Source: Comamonadaceae bacterium OS-1
GTDB lineage: Bacteria > Pseudomonadota > Gammaproteobacteria > Burkholderiales > Burkholderiaceae_C
DNA length: 64,000 nucleotides
Assembly: GCA_027923965.1 (NCBI GenBank)
Contig: AP026969.1
Span: 4,898,001-4,962,000, forward strand
Direction of reading: 5' to 3'
The position numbers were made by a program, and so were the translations under genes. This document shows positions 52,544-63,036 of the stretch, piece by piece. The notes beneath the pieces are model-generated. The model was given only the letters and a program-made list of their open reading frames with translations. It did not search any database and was not told where the DNA came from. How positions within the stretch are numbered: the first letter of the stretch is position 1; every line of letters starts with the position of its first letter.

Positions 52544-53335
52544 TCATACCTCAAACGCTTGCCCCGCCTTCAGCCACCGGATGTCGTGCGGCACATGCCG
52601 CCCTGCGGGCAAGGCACCGTCAAATTCGGCGATCTCGTCCATGATCAACTCTGTCTCGAAGGGCTTGGTGTGGGTGATGAAGATGGGAAACTGCTTTTGG
52701 GGAGGGATTCCTTCGAGTTCCTCGGCCAGTGCAACGGGCGACAGGTGCAGGCTACGGCGGGCCAGATCCTTTTCGCGGTTGCTGAAGGCGGTTTCGATTA
52801 CCAGCATGGCCACGTCGAGTTGCTCCAGCCGCTGCCAGAAAGCTGGGTTGCGTTCGGTATCGCCGGTAAACACCCAGCAGGGTCCGCCCGCCGAGACGGC
52901 GTAGCCTATGGCGGGCACGGTGTGTACAGCGGGCAGCGCTTCGATAGTTTTGCCGGTGATCAAGGTGGTTTCACCGACGGTGATGGCATGGAAGCTGATG
53001 AACGGCGCGGCAACGGTGGGGATCACACTGAAGTCGGGCCAGATCACGTTGTTGAAGATATGGGCTTTTAGGGCGGCGATGGTACCGGCCAATGCGTAAA
53101 TCTTGAGGGGCGCGGTGCGTTGGGAGGCCACGGCATCCACCATCAGTGGCAGCGCAGCAACGTGGTCCAGGTGGGAATGGGTGAGAAAGACGTGGTTGAT
53201 GGCGCACATCTCGTCCAGCGTGAGGTCGCCCACGCCGGTGCCTGCATCGATCAGTACATCGGCATCGACCAGGAACGACGTGGTTTTGCAGTCTTTAGCG
53301 ATGGCACCAGAGCATCCCAGCACGCGGACTTTCAT
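52544..53335 (-). CDS. Metallo-beta-lactamase-fold cyclic-nucleotide phosphodiesterase-like protein
   Basis: A 263-aa MBL-fold hydrolase with THSHLDHVAALPLM (HxHxDH), and later His/Asp ligands in VFTGDTERNP and FITHTKP. The overall pattern resembles class II cAMP phosphodiesterases (COG5212). It starts 11 bp after the stop of the CHASE2 cyclase gene, with AAGGG ahead, and is the last gene of the four-gene group. A phosphodiesterase that degrades the cyclase product is the simplest role; ribonuclease-like activity is also possible. Confidence 0.8.
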   Translation of the reverse strand: MKVRVLGCSGAIAKDCKTTSFLVDADVLIDAGTGVGDLTLDEMCAINHVFLTHSHLDHVAALPLMVDAVASQRTAPLKIYALAGTIAALKAHIFNNVIWPDFSVIPTVAAPFISFHAITVGETTLITGKTIEALPAVHTVPAIGYAVSAGGPCWVFTGDTERNPAFWQRLEQLDVAMLVIETAFSNREKDLARRSLHLSPVALAEELEGIPPQKQFPIFITHTKPFETELIMDEIAEFDGALPAGRHVPHDIRWLKAGQAFEV

Positions 53336-53346
53336 GACGACACCCT

Positions 53347-55593
53347 TTATTTGGTTTCAAAATTGGTAGCACCATCCCATCTGGGGTCGGACGGTAACAC
53401 GCGCATGGAGGCAACCCGTTCAGCATAGAGGCGATAAAGGTATTTTGTCGCATCCATGACTTGTAATTCCACTATTTGCGGTTCACAGGCGGCCCAATTT
53501 TGGCTGCGGTAATGGTTCAGAAAACTGTCCCACAGCTGGAGTTCATCCGCCAGCAGGGTAGGGAGGGGCCCTGTGACCGCCAACGGCGTGTAAATCGCCA
53601 CGGCCTGTTCTTTGCCTTTGACGCGGACTTTGTCGAGCTCTTGCCAGGCGCATTGGGGTGCCAGTGCGCGGGTGGATGCACTGACGACGATGGCTACGCC
53701 GTAGATTTTGCTCAAACCTTCCAGCCGGGCACCCAGATTGACGGCATCACCGATCACGGTATAGCTGCGCCGAATATTGGAGCCCATGTCGCCAACACAC
53801 ATGCTGCCGGTGTTTAGCCCAATGCCGATGCTGATCTCCGGGATGCCGCGGCTGCGGTGTTCCTGGTTTAGTTGCTGTACGGCCTGCACCATATCCAGCG
53901 CGGCCTGGACTGATAGGTGGGCGTGGTCTGCGGTGGCCACTGGCGCGCCCCAGAAGGCCATCACGCAGTCGCCCATGTATTTGTCGATGGTGCCCCGGTG
54001 GGCACGTATTTGCGCAGTGAGCTGGCTGAACACGCCATTGAGCACCGCCTGCAACTGCAGTGGTTCCATGTTTTCGGACATCTGGGTAAAACCCCGGATG
54101 TCGCAAAACATCACCGTCAGCTCCTGGTTGCTGGCGCGCATGGTGTAGCTGTCGGGGTACTTGAGCATTTCGTCCACCAGCTCCGGCGGTACGTAGGTGC
54201 CAAACAGATGGGCCAGTTCGCGTTTGGACCGGCTTTCGACAAAATAGCCGTAGGCCATGTTCAGCACGGATGCAGTCACCACCATCCACAGTGCGGCGGC
54301 AAGTGGAAGAACCAGGCCGTGGCCGAGGTACAGCGCTCCATTCACTCCCACCACCAGCACCAGTACGCCCACGCTGAGCGCTACGGCCCGCAGGGCAGAC
54401 AAACGCGGCAGGGCCCAGGCCAGGGTCAGTCCGGCCAGCAGCAGCACCAGAACGTCATAACCTACGGCGTAGTCGGGCTTGACGGCGATGTTGCCGTCCA
54501 TCAGGCCGGACAGCACATTGGCATGGATTTCCACCCCGGGGTAGGTTTCTCCCACGGGTGTGACGCGCAAATCCAGCAGGCCGGGCACGGTGGTGCCTAC
54601 GAGCACGATCTTGCCCTGCAAACTGCCGTCGGGCAGGCGGTGCGCCAGGACATCGGCGGCGGACACGTAGCGGTAGGAGTTGCCCCGGGCGTGGCTGGTG
54701 CCACCTGCACCGCGAAACGGCACCAGTACGGCACCGCGTGCATCCATGGGGATGGCCTGCTGCTGGCTGCCGTGTTGGAGCAACAGGCTTTCCTGCTGGG
54801 CTGCTCCAAAATTGTCGTGGGAGAAGCCGGGTGTCACGTTGGGTAGGCCGGTCAGCAGGCGAAACATGCCCAACGACAAAGACTCGTAATAGCGCCCCTG
54901 GTGTTCGGCCAACAGCGGCAGAGAACGGACCACCCCGTCTTCGTCGGTGATGGCGTTAAAGAATCCTGCGTGGGGTGCGGCGGCGGCAATGGTGTCGATA
55001 TTGGAGTTGTAGCCACTCCAGAAGGTCAGCCCCATATGCCGACCTTGGATGGCTGTTGCGTCCACCACCGGAGCCGGCAAGATGCCCGAGGTGCGGCCAT
55101 CGCGGTCACTGCTGAAATAGTAGCCCAGCACCACGGGTCGATTGCGCAGCGACCGGGCAAAGGCAGCATCAAAGTCCAACGTGCTGCGCAGTTGCTGTAC
55201 GGCTTCAGCAAAACCGGGTTGGTCACGCAACTGGTGGCGTGCCAGTTGTTGCAACTGCGCTAAACCTGAGCTTTCGTCGGTTTCGGCAAACACCACGTCA
55301 AAACCCAGCAGCCGGATTTTTTGGCGTTCAAACAGGGCATTGACCAGAGCGGCCAGCTTGTTACGGCTCCAGGGCCAGCCCAGTTCGGTCAGGCTTTTTT
55401 CATCCAAGTCCACAATGACGATGCGTTCGTCCAGGGTGCGGGGCATGGTGGCGCGCAGGCGTGCATCAAAAATGATGTTGTCCAGATGCTGCAAAACCCC
55501 TAGTTGTAAGACACCCACCGCATGCAACAAGGCAAAAATGACGGGAATGAGGGTCACGAGCACCCTGGGCCAGTGTTGCACCATTGCACGCAT
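53347..55593 (-). CDS. CHASE2-domain class III adenylate cyclase
   Basis: A 748-aa protein with a first membrane helix (LVTLIPVIFALLHAVGVLQL), a periplasmic CHASE2 sensor (about 30-330: NIIFDARLRATMPRTLDERIVIVDLDEKSL, TYPGVEIHANVLSGLMDG), three membrane helices and a cytoplasmic cyclase. Catalytic motifs: VMFCDIRGFTQMSENM, GTIDKYMGDCVMAFWGAP and YTVIGDAVNLGARLEGL; the Lys favours ATP. AGGAGG precedes the ATG at 55593. It is third of PP2C-FHA-cyclase-phosphodiesterase, with gaps of 31 and 11 bp, so it should sense a periplasmic signal and make cAMP. Confidence 0.88.
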   Translation of the reverse strand: MRAMVQHWPRVLVTLIPVIFALLHAVGVLQLGVLQHLDNIIFDARLRATMPRTLDERIVIVDLDEKSLTELGWPWSRNKLAALVNALFERQKIRLLGFDVVFAETDESSGLAQLQQLARHQLRDQPGFAEAVQQLRSTLDFDAAFARSLRNRPVVLGYYFSSDRDGRTSGILPAPVVDATAIQGRHMGLTFWSGYNSNIDTIAAAAPHAGFFNAITDEDGVVRSLPLLAEHQGRYYESLSLGMFRLLTGLPNVTPGFSHDNFGAAQQESLLLQHGSQQQAIPMDARGAVLVPFRGAGGTSHARGNSYRYVSAADVLAHRLPDGSLQGKIVLVGTTVPGLLDLRVTPVGETYPGVEIHANVLSGLMDGNIAVKPDYAVGYDVLVLLLAGLTLAWALPRLSALRAVALSVGVLVLVVGVNGALYLGHGLVLPLAAALWMVVTASVLNMAYGYFVESRSKRELAHLFGTYVPPELVDEMLKYPDSYTMRASNQELTVMFCDIRGFTQMSENMEPLQLQAVLNGVFSQLTAQIRAHRGTIDKYMGDCVMAFWGAPVATADHAHLSVQAALDMVQAVQQLNQEHRSRGIPEISIGIGLNTGSMCVGDMGSNIRRSYTVIGDAVNLGARLEGLSKIYGVAIVVSASTRALAPQCAWQELDKVRVKGKEQAVAIYTPLAVTGPLPTLLADELQLWDSFLNHYRSQNWAACEPQIVELQVMDATKYLYRLYAERVASMRVLPSDPRWDGATNFETK

Positions 55594-55624
55594 CAGCCGC
55601 ACCTCCTGCTGCGGCGCAGCCTTG

Positions 55625-56320
55625 TCACGGCTGGATAAACTGCATCTGTGTGCCCGCCAGTTGCAAAACATCGCCATTTTTGAGAGCGACAGGTGTTGCT
55701 CCAATCGGGGTGGCGTTGAGGGTCGGCAGCTCTGCGCCCTCCACATGCCCCACGACATACCCATGCGGACGCCGGGTGATGGCGGCAACCGCTACGCCTG
55801 GCTTGCCTAGCGTGGTGACCACCTTGGTCAGAGTGACTTCGCGCCCGGCAGCAGCACCGGTCAACACCTTGATGGCCGCGTGGCTCAGGGTGATGGTTTC
55901 GGTGCCCGCCAGGGGCATGGCGGCCGAATGGTCGGTTGCGCGCCGGTTCAGGTTGCCCGAACCCGATGGCACAGGCGGTGTGGCTAACATGCCGGGCCGG
56001 GCCATGGTGGTTTTTTCAAAGCCGGTTTCAGTGGCCTCGTTGATGAATTTGAGCTTGTACTTGCCCACCTCCACCAGATCGTTATTCTGCAAAATCTGCT
56101 TGCGTGCAGCCTTGCCGTTGATATAGGTGCCGTTTGTGCTGTTGAGGTCTTCCAGGTGCACCTCGTGCCCGACCATCAAGACCACTGCGTGCTCGCCACT
56201 GACTGCCAAGTTATCGATAACGATGTCGTTATAAGGCCGCCGACCCAAAGTCGTCCTGTCTTTGGTCAACTGCACTTCTTTGATGACCACACCGTCGATC
56301 GACACGATCAGTTTCGGCAT
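55625..56320 (-). CDS. FHA domain protein
   Basis: A 231-aa protein with an N-terminal FHA domain (TLGRRPYNDIVIDNLAVSGEHAVVLMVGHEVHLEDLNSTNGTYING), including the phosphothreonine-binding Arg, Ser and Asn-Gly, and a second FHA-like fold in the C-terminal half (VTTLGKPGVAVAAITRRPHGYVVGHVEG) that lacks the Ser/His pair. FHA domains bind phosphothreonine in proteins. It lies between the PP2C phosphatase and the cyclase genes, so it may couple a Ser/Thr phosphorylation state to the cyclase. A kinase gene is not in the window. Confidence 0.88.
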   Translation of the reverse strand: MPKLIVSIDGVVIKEVQLTKDRTTLGRRPYNDIVIDNLAVSGEHAVVLMVGHEVHLEDLNSTNGTYINGKAARKQILQNNDLVEVGKYKLKFINEATETGFEKTTMARPGMLATPPVPSGSGNLNRRATDHSAAMPLAGTETITLSHAAIKVLTGAAAGREVTLTKVVTTLGKPGVAVAAITRRPHGYVVGHVEGAELPTLNATPIGATPVALKNGDVLQLAGTQMQFIQP

Positions 56321-56369
56321 GCTCGGCTCCTGTGACGGTTCATAGACTTGGCAATCGTAATAAGAGGGG

Positions 56370-57155
56370 CTAGTGGCCCAATAGACGGGACATTAATCCC
56401 CGTTTGGGAATTCCTGCAACGGCGTGGGCCAGCAATACTGTAATGTTATCCCGTCCGCCGTGGGCGTTGGCGATACTGATGAGTTGACGGGCTTTTTGTT
56501 CCAGCGGTGCGTCGGTTTCCATAATACGGGCGATTGGTACATCGTCCACCATGTCTGACAGCCCATCAGAGCACATCAAGTACACATCGCCTTCTTCCAC
56601 CGTGTGCTCGTGCACCTCCAGCATCACGGCTTCTTCAATGCCCAGCGCCCGGGTAACCAGGTTTTTGTTGGTCGATACAGCCGCCTGCGCAGGGGTGATC
56701 AAGCCCGCATCCAACTGTTCCTGCAACAAAGAGTGGTCTTTGGTGATTTGTACCAGGGTCTTGTCCCGAAAGCGGTAGCAGCGGGAATCGCCAATATGGC
56801 CCACCACCAATCGGGAATCCTGGAACACCCCGACCACCAGGGTGGTCCCCATGCCCAAGAACTCGTCGTGTGTATTGGCCGCCGTAAATACGGCCAAGTT
56901 GGCGTTGTGCACGCAAATGTCCATGGCACGCCGTACTTCTTTGCCGTTGGCTTGCAGCCCGGCGTCCAGCAACCAGCGGCCCAATTCTGTCTGGATAAAG
57001 GCGGTTGCCATGCTGCTGGCGACTTCGCCTGCGTTGTAGCCGCCCATGCCGTCGGCCAATACGGCCACTCCACTGGGGGCATCGAAGGCCACGGCATCTT
57101 CATTATTTTCACGCAGTAAACCAGCGTGGGTTTGCGTGCAGAACTCGTACATCAT
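56370..57155 (-). CDS. PP2C-family Ser/Thr protein phosphatase
   Basis: A 261-aa bacterial PP2C (Stp1-like): RENNEDAVAFDAPSGVAVLADGMGGYNAGEVAS (metal Asp/Gly), GMGTTLVVGVFQDSRLVVGHIGDSRCYRFRDKTLVQITKDHSLLQEQLDAGLI, YLMCSDGLSDMV and GGRDNITVLLA. It removes phosphate from Ser/Thr. The start is uncertain: tandem ATG at 57155 and 57152 give the normal N-terminus (MYEFCTQTHAGLLRENNED); the frame extends to 57230. First gene of the phosphatase-FHA-cyclase-phosphodiesterase group. Confidence 0.88.
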   Translation of the reverse strand: MMYEFCTQTHAGLLRENNEDAVAFDAPSGVAVLADGMGGYNAGEVASSMATAFIQTELGRWLLDAGLQANGKEVRRAMDICVHNANLAVFTAANTHDEFLGMGTTLVVGVFQDSRLVVGHIGDSRCYRFRDKTLVQITKDHSLLQEQLDAGLITPAQAAVSTNKNLVTRALGIEEAVMLEVHEHTVEEGDVYLMCSDGLSDMVDDVPIARIMETDAPLEQKARQLISIANAHGGRDNITVLLAHAVAGIPKRGLMSRLLGH

Positions 57156-57342
57156 CTTTGAGCGGGCTAACTTCGTTGGGAACAGTGGCCGTAGGGGGGT
57201 TACCAGTCTGGCACGGTGAAAGGAGTCCATTTACATGGCCCAGGGCTACGCAACTGCACAGTCTCGAACCATAGTTGAGGGGTATACCCGCAACAAGAGA
57301 CTTTTGCACACTTCGGATGTATTTTGTTACAAATTGCTGGCA

Positions 57343-57367
57343 AAAATAGCCCCATAGAGGCTATTTT
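57343..57367 (-). terminator. Terminator after the second terC
   Basis: AAAATAGCC (57343-57351) and GGCTATTTT (57359-57367) form a stem with a 7-base loop; on the minus strand it ends in a T-run. It sits 27 bp past the terC stop, and separates it from the phosphatase gene promoter. Confidence 0.75.
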
Positions 57368-57393
57368 GGGGCCACTACAGACAGCGAACTGTA

Positions 57394-58092
57394 TCAGCTG
57401 GAAGTTGCCGACTTGCGCTGCATCCATTTGCCCACGGCCAGCACTAGCAATGCCCCGGCCACACCAAAGGCATAGTTTGCGGTTTTGCCTTGCGGCAAGT
57501 ACGCCGCCAGCGCGGGATCCGAGTACGCCATGGTGCCAGCAATCCATCCCAGCAGCATGCCGCCCAGGGTGATGATGAACGGGAAGCGGTCCATCAGTTT
57601 GAGAACGATCTGGCTGCCGCCGACGATGATGGGGATACTCACCAGCAAGCCAAAGATGACCAGCGGCAACTGGTGCGTCTCACCGGCTCCTTGCGCCGCA
57701 CCGGCAATGGCAATGACGTTGTCGACACTCATGACCAGATCGGCCACGATGACGGTCTTGACCGCACTCCACAGCTTGTCGCTGGCCTGGATGTTGTCGT
57801 GCCCGCCGTCATCGTCGGGTACCAGCAGTTTCACGCCAATCCACAGCAGCAAAATGGCCCCGACCAGCTTGAGGTAAGGTACTTGCAGCAGCGAGAGCGC
57901 GAATGCGATCAGCACCACGCGCAAGACGATGGCACCCACGGTGCCCCACAGAATGCCCTTGGTGCGTTGGGCGGCAGGCAGTCCCCGGCACGCCAGCGCA
58001 ATCACCACCGCGTTGTCGCCGCCCAGCAAAATGTCGATCATGATGATTTGGCCGACAGCTAGCCAGAAATGGGCGGTGAGGAATTCTTCCAT
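57394..58092 (-). CDS. TerC family membrane protein (second copy)
   Basis: A 232-aa membrane protein of the TerC family: GQIIMIDILLGGDNAVVIALACRGLPAAQR and VIVADLVMSVDNVIAIAGA carry the conserved acidic residues, with about seven hydrophobic segments. The start at 58092 (MEEFLTAHFW) has AAGGACC ahead; the frame extends nine codons upstream. It is only modestly similar to the riboswitch-linked copy at 44145, so it may serve another metal or be constitutive. Predicted metal export or membrane-protein metallation. Confidence 0.85.
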   Translation of the reverse strand: MEEFLTAHFWLAVGQIIMIDILLGGDNAVVIALACRGLPAAQRTKGILWGTVGAIVLRVVLIAFALSLLQVPYLKLVGAILLLWIGVKLLVPDDDGGHDNIQASDKLWSAVKTVIVADLVMSVDNVIAIAGAAQGAGETHQLPLVIFGLLVSIPIIVGGSQIVLKLMDRFPFIITLGGMLLGWIAGTMAYSDPALAAYLPQGKTANYAFGVAGALLVLAVGKWMQRKSATSS

Positions 58093-58167
58093 GGTGGTCC
58101 TTAGTATGAAGTGGCGCACAGGGCTGTCTACGACAGGCGCGCTTTACAAAAGTTTATATTTTCGCCC

Positions 58168-58210
58168 AAAAAAACGGCCTGGCACTGTGGATAACCGCAA
58201 TGCCAAGCCG
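58168..58210 (-). terminator. Terminator after sucD
   Basis: On the minus strand CGGCTTGGCA (58210-58201) pairs with TGCCAGGCCG (58184-58175) around a 16-base loop, followed by seven T. It lies 60 bp past the sucD stop. A second imperfect GC hairpin is at 58221-58256. Confidence 0.7.
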
Positions 58211-58269
58211 ATGGGGAGAGCCGGGCCTGGCACACCGCGTGGTGCCCCGGGCCTTGGCGCAGAAACGTC

Positions 58270-59166
58270 TTACTTCAGCAAAGCCTTCAGCAGCTTGGCC
58301 ATCTCGGATGGGTTGCGCGTGACGGTGAAGCCACACTCTTCCATCACTGCCAGCTTGGCATCGGCCGTGTCGGCACCGCCGGAGATCAGCGCACCGGCAT
58401 GGCCCATGCGCTTGCCGGGGGGCGCGGTCACGCCTGCGATGAAGCCCACGATAGGCTTCTTCATGTTGAGCTTGCACCAGCGTGCGGCTTCGGCTTCGTC
58501 CGGACCGCCGATTTCGCCAATCATGATGACCGCGTCGGTATCAGGATCGTCGTTGAAAGCCTTCATCACGTCGATGTGCTTCAAACCGTTGATCGGGTCG
58601 CCACCGATGCCGACGGCACTGGACTGGCCCAGGCCGATTTCGGTCAGTTGTGCTACCGCTTCGTAGGTCAGCGTGCCGGAGCGCGAAACCACGCCAATCC
58701 GGCCCTTGCGGTGGATGTGGCCGGGCATGATGCCGATCTTGATTTCTTCGGGCGTGATCAGGCCGGGGCAATTAGGGCCCAGCAGCAGGGTCTTCTTGCC
58801 GCCAGCGGCTTCCTTGGCCTTCATGCGGTTGCGCAGTTCCAGCATGTCCTTGACCGGGATGCCTTCGGTGATGCAGATGGCCAGGTCCAGGTCGGCTTCC
58901 ACAGCTTCCCAGATGGCCGCAGCGGCACCGGCGGGCGGCACGTAGATCACCGACACGGTGGCGCCGGTATCCACAGCCGCTTCTTTGACGGACGCAAAAA
59001 TTGGGATGCCGAAAATCGACTCGCCCGCCTTCTTGGGGTTCACGCCTGCGACGAAGCAGTTTTTACCGTTGGCGTATTCCTGGCACTTTTCGGTGTGGAA
59101 CTGGCCGGTCTTGCCGGTAATACCTTGGGTGATGACCTTGGTGTCTTTGTTGATGTAGATGGACAT
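58270..59166 (-). CDS. sucD: Succinyl-CoA synthetase subunit alpha
   Basis: A 298-aa subunit: [20 protein letters not shown] (CoA-binding Rossmann), [39 protein letters not shown] and the phosphohistidine site [17 protein letters not shown]. It forms the CoA-ligase heterotetramer of the TCA cycle with SucC. AAGGAACC, which overlaps the sucC stop, is its RBS, so the two genes are tightly coupled (9 bp apart). Confidence 0.95.
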   Translation of the reverse strand: MSIYINKDTKVITQGITGKTGQFHTEKCQEYANGKNCFVAGVNPKKAGESIFGIPIFASVKEAAVDTGATVSVIYVPPAGAAAAIWEAVEADLDLAICITEGIPVKDMLELRNRMKAKEAAGGKKTLLLGPNCPGLITPEEIKIGIMPGHIHRKGRIGVVSRSGTLTYEAVAQLTEIGLGQSSAVGIGGDPINGLKHIDVMKAFNDDPDTDAVIMIGEIGGPDEAEAARWCKLNMKKPIVGFIAGVTAPPGKRMGHAGALISGGADTADAKLAVMEECGFTVTRNPSEMAKLLKALLK

Positions 59167-59175
59167 AAAGGTTCC

Positions 59176-60345
<1,170 letters not shown>

Positions 60346-60508
60346 GAGGGCTCTCTCAGGAATGGATGGATTTTTGCCCGTCTGTACAGGTAAAACCGCA
60401 CAAAAGGACCCCGTTCTGTCAACCTAGGAATGTATCATGTTGCAGTGCAACGAACTGACCTGCCGCTGACGGCGCGGGTCTGCCTCTCCACCTACTGACT
60501 GCCTTTTT

Positions 60509-61420
60509 ATGCCCAAAGTCTTTATCGACGGTGAAGCCGGAACCACCGGTCTGCAAATCCGTGAACGCTTGCAAACCATGCCGCAGATCGAGGTGGTCAG
60601 CATCGACCCCGCGCTGCGCAAAGACCCCGAAGCCAAGCGCGCGCTGATGGCCGGGGTCGATCTGGTCATCCTGTGCCTGCACGACGATGCGGCCATTGCA
60701 TCCGTGGCCATGATCGACAGCCTGCCGGGCAAAAAGCCCAAGATCATCGACGCATCCACCGCCCACCGCACGGCACCGGGCTGGGTCTATGGCTTCCCCG
60801 AACTGGCTGCGGGCCAGCAAGAGGCCGTGGCCCAAGCCGACCGTGTGGGCAACCCCGGCTGCTACGCCACCGGTGCCATCGCGCTGATCCGCCCCCTGGT
60901 GGATGCCGGTTTGATTGCCCCGGACAGCGCCCTGGCGCTGCCCTCGGTCAGCGGCTATTCGGGCGGCGGGCGCAGCATGATGGAGGCGTATGAGCGTGGC
61001 GAGGCCCCGCTGTTTGAAACCTATGCACTCGGCCTGTCGCACAAGCATTTGCCGGAAATCATGCGCTACACAGGCCTGACCCGGCGGCCGATTTTTGTGC
61101 CCTCGGTGGGCAACTTCGCGCAGGGCATGCTGGTGCAATTGCCCTTGCACCTTGATTTGCTGCCCGGCCAGCCCAGCGCGCAAGACCTGCACGATGCCCT
61201 GGCGAAACACTACGCGGGCAGCACCTGGGTCACGGTGGAAGCCCCGGGCGACAGCGGCAAGCTCGATGCGACCGCCCTGGTCAACACCAACAAGATGGAA
61301 TTGCGCGTGTTCGGCAACGCCGCGCACCACCACGCCGTGCTGATCGCCCGCCTGGACAACCTGGGCAAGGGTGCCAGCGGTGCGGCGGTACAGAACCTGG
61401 AATTGATGCTGGGGCTATAA
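60509..61420 (+). CDS. argC: N-acetyl-gamma-glutamyl-phosphate reductase (type 2)
   Basis: A 303-aa NADP-dependent reductase of the shorter ArgC class: [21 protein letters not shown] (nucleotide-binding), [39 protein letters not shown] (catalytic Cys) and [40 protein letters not shown]. It works in arginine synthesis. It stands alone, divergent from sucCD, and ends in a palindromic repeat. Confidence 0.93.
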   Translation: MPKVFIDGEAGTTGLQIRERLQTMPQIEVVSIDPALRKDPEAKRALMAGVDLVILCLHDDAAIASVAMIDSLPGKKPKIIDASTAHRTAPGWVYGFPELAAGQQEAVAQADRVGNPGCYATGAIALIRPLVDAGLIAPDSALALPSVSGYSGGGRSMMEAYERGEAPLFETYALGLSHKHLPEIMRYTGLTRRPIFVPSVGNFAQGMLVQLPLHLDLLPGQPSAQDLHDALAKHYAGSTWVTVEAPGDSGKLDATALVNTNKMELRVFGNAAHHHAVLIARLDNLGKGASGAAVQNLELMLGL

Positions 61421-61428
61421 AAACCGGC

Positions 61429-61488
61429 GCGCTATTTGTTTTGTAGCTGCTCATGCTTATCAAATAAGCACGAGAGGCCTAAAACACT
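61429..61488. repeat. Dispersed palindromic repeat, copy 14
   Basis: GCTATTTGTTTTGTAGCTGC, then TCATGCTTATCAAATAAGCACGAG and AGGCCTAAAAC. The stem ATGCTTAT/ATAAGCAC has a single G-T type mismatch. It lies between the convergent argC and UxaA-type genes. Confidence 0.72.
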
Positions 61489-63019
61489 ACATAACCGCAC
61501 CCACCTGCCAGGGCACGAACTCGTTCTGGCCGTAGCCGTGCTGCTCGCTCTTGCTGTGCGTGCCGGAGGCGGTGGCCAGGATCAACGCAAAAATCCGCGC
61601 ACCCATGGCCTGCACCGTGCTGCTGCCGTCGATGATCTCGCCGCAGTTGATGTCCATGTCTTCCTCCTGCTTCTTCCACAGCGCGGTGTTGGTGGCCAGC
61701 TTTAGCGACGGCGTGGGCGCGCAGCCGTAGGCGCTGCCGCGGCCCGTGGTGAAGCAGATCAGGTTCGCCCCGCCCGCCACCTGCCCGGTGGCGCTGACCG
61801 GGTCGTAGCCGGGGGTGTCCATGAACACAAAGCCGTGCGCCGTCACCGGCTCGGCGTACTCGAACACGCCTTCCAGGTTGGTGGTGCCGCCCTTGGCCAC
61901 CGCGCCCAGCGATTTCTCCAGGATGGTGGTCAGGCCACCGGCCTTGTTGCCGGGGGAGGGGTTGTTGTTCATCTCGCCGCCGTTGATGGCGGTGTAGTGC
62001 TCCCACCAGTGGATGCGCGCAATCAGCTTTTCCGCGATGGCCGGGGCCACGGCGCGGCGCGTCAGCAGGTGCTCGGCCCCGTAGACCTCGGGCGTTTCAC
62101 TGAGGATGGCGGTGCCGCCATGGGCCACCAGCAAGTCCACCGCCGCGCCCAGGGCCGGGTTGGCGCTGATGCCCGAGTAGCCGTCAGACCCGCCGCACTG
62201 CAGGCCGATGGTGATGTGCGAGGCGCTGCAGGGCTCGCGGGTCACGGCGTTGGCGCTGGCCAGCATGCCGGTGACCAGGGTAATGCCTTTGTCCACCGAC
62301 TGCCGGGTGCCGCCGGTGTCCTGGATGTTGAAGGTGCGCAGGGTATCGCCCTCGCGCAGGCTGCTGTGGGCCAGCCAGGCGCTGATCTGGTTGGCTTCGC
62401 AGCCCAGGCCCACGACCACCACCGCGCCGAAGTTGGCGTGGCGTGCGTAGCCCGCCAGCGTGCGCTCCAGCAGCTGCAGGCCCAGGCCTTCGCCGTCCAT
62501 GCCGCAGCCGGTGCCGTGGGTCAGGGCGACCACGCCGTCGATGTGCGGATAGTCGGCCAGCGCCGCCGGGTTCGTCTGGCGCGAAAAGTGCGCCGCAATC
62601 GCCCGGGCCACGGTGGCCGAGCAGTTGACGCTGCTCAGGATGCCGATGTAGTTGCGCGTGGCCACCCGGCCGTCCGCCCGGCGTATGCCCATGAACGTGG
62701 CCTCTTGCCGGGGCGCGGCGGGTTTTACATCGGCACCAAAGGCGTAGTCCCGCGCAAAGTCGCCTTTGTCGGGCCCCATGTCCAGGTTGTGGGTGTGCAC
62801 ATGCTCGCCGGGGCCAATGGCGCGGCTGGCAAAGCCGATCACCTGGTTGTAGCGCCGCACCGGTACGCCCGCCGCAATGGCGTGGGTGGCGATCTTGTGG
62901 CCGGGCGGCACCATGCCTTTGACGGCAATGCCCTCCACGGTGGCACCGCTGAGCAACTGGCTGCGGGCGATGAGCACGTCGTCGGCGGGGTGGAGGCGGA
63001 TGAAAGGGGCGGTGGTCAT
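61487..63019 (-). CDS. UxaA family hydrolase (altronate/galactarate dehydratase type)
   Basis: A 510-aa sugar-acid dehydratase with the N-terminal SAF-like domain (FIRLHPADDVLIARSQLLSG... GHKIATHAIAAGVPVRRYNQVIGFA) and the large UxaA core (GILSSVNCSATVARAI, LTHGTGCGMDGEGLGLQLLERTLAGY, VGLGCEANQISAWL, GLQCGGSDGYSGISANPALG, ICFTTGRGSAYGCAPTPSLKLATNT). It dehydrates an aldonate to a 2-keto-3-deoxy acid. The start at 63019 (MTTAPFIRLHP) follows the FadR gene by 17 bp. The adjacent SDR, cut by the window edge, might handle the product. Confidence 0.87.
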   Translation of the reverse strand: MTTAPFIRLHPADDVLIARSQLLSGATVEGIAVKGMVPPGHKIATHAIAAGVPVRRYNQVIGFASRAIGPGEHVHTHNLDMGPDKGDFARDYAFGADVKPAAPRQEATFMGIRRADGRVATRNYIGILSSVNCSATVARAIAAHFSRQTNPAALADYPHIDGVVALTHGTGCGMDGEGLGLQLLERTLAGYARHANFGAVVVVGLGCEANQISAWLAHSSLREGDTLRTFNIQDTGGTRQSVDKGITLVTGMLASANAVTREPCSASHITIGLQCGGSDGYSGISANPALGAAVDLLVAHGGTAILSETPEVYGAEHLLTRRAVAPAIAEKLIARIHWWEHYTAINGGEMNNNPSPGNKAGGLTTILEKSLGAVAKGGTTNLEGVFEYAEPVTAHGFVFMDTPGYDPVSATGQVAGGANLICFTTGRGSAYGCAPTPSLKLATNTALWKKQEEDMDINCGEIIDGSSTVQAMGARIFALILATASGTHSKSEQHGYGQNEFVPWQVGAVM

Positions 63020-63036
63020 GGTGGGACTTTGGTTTT

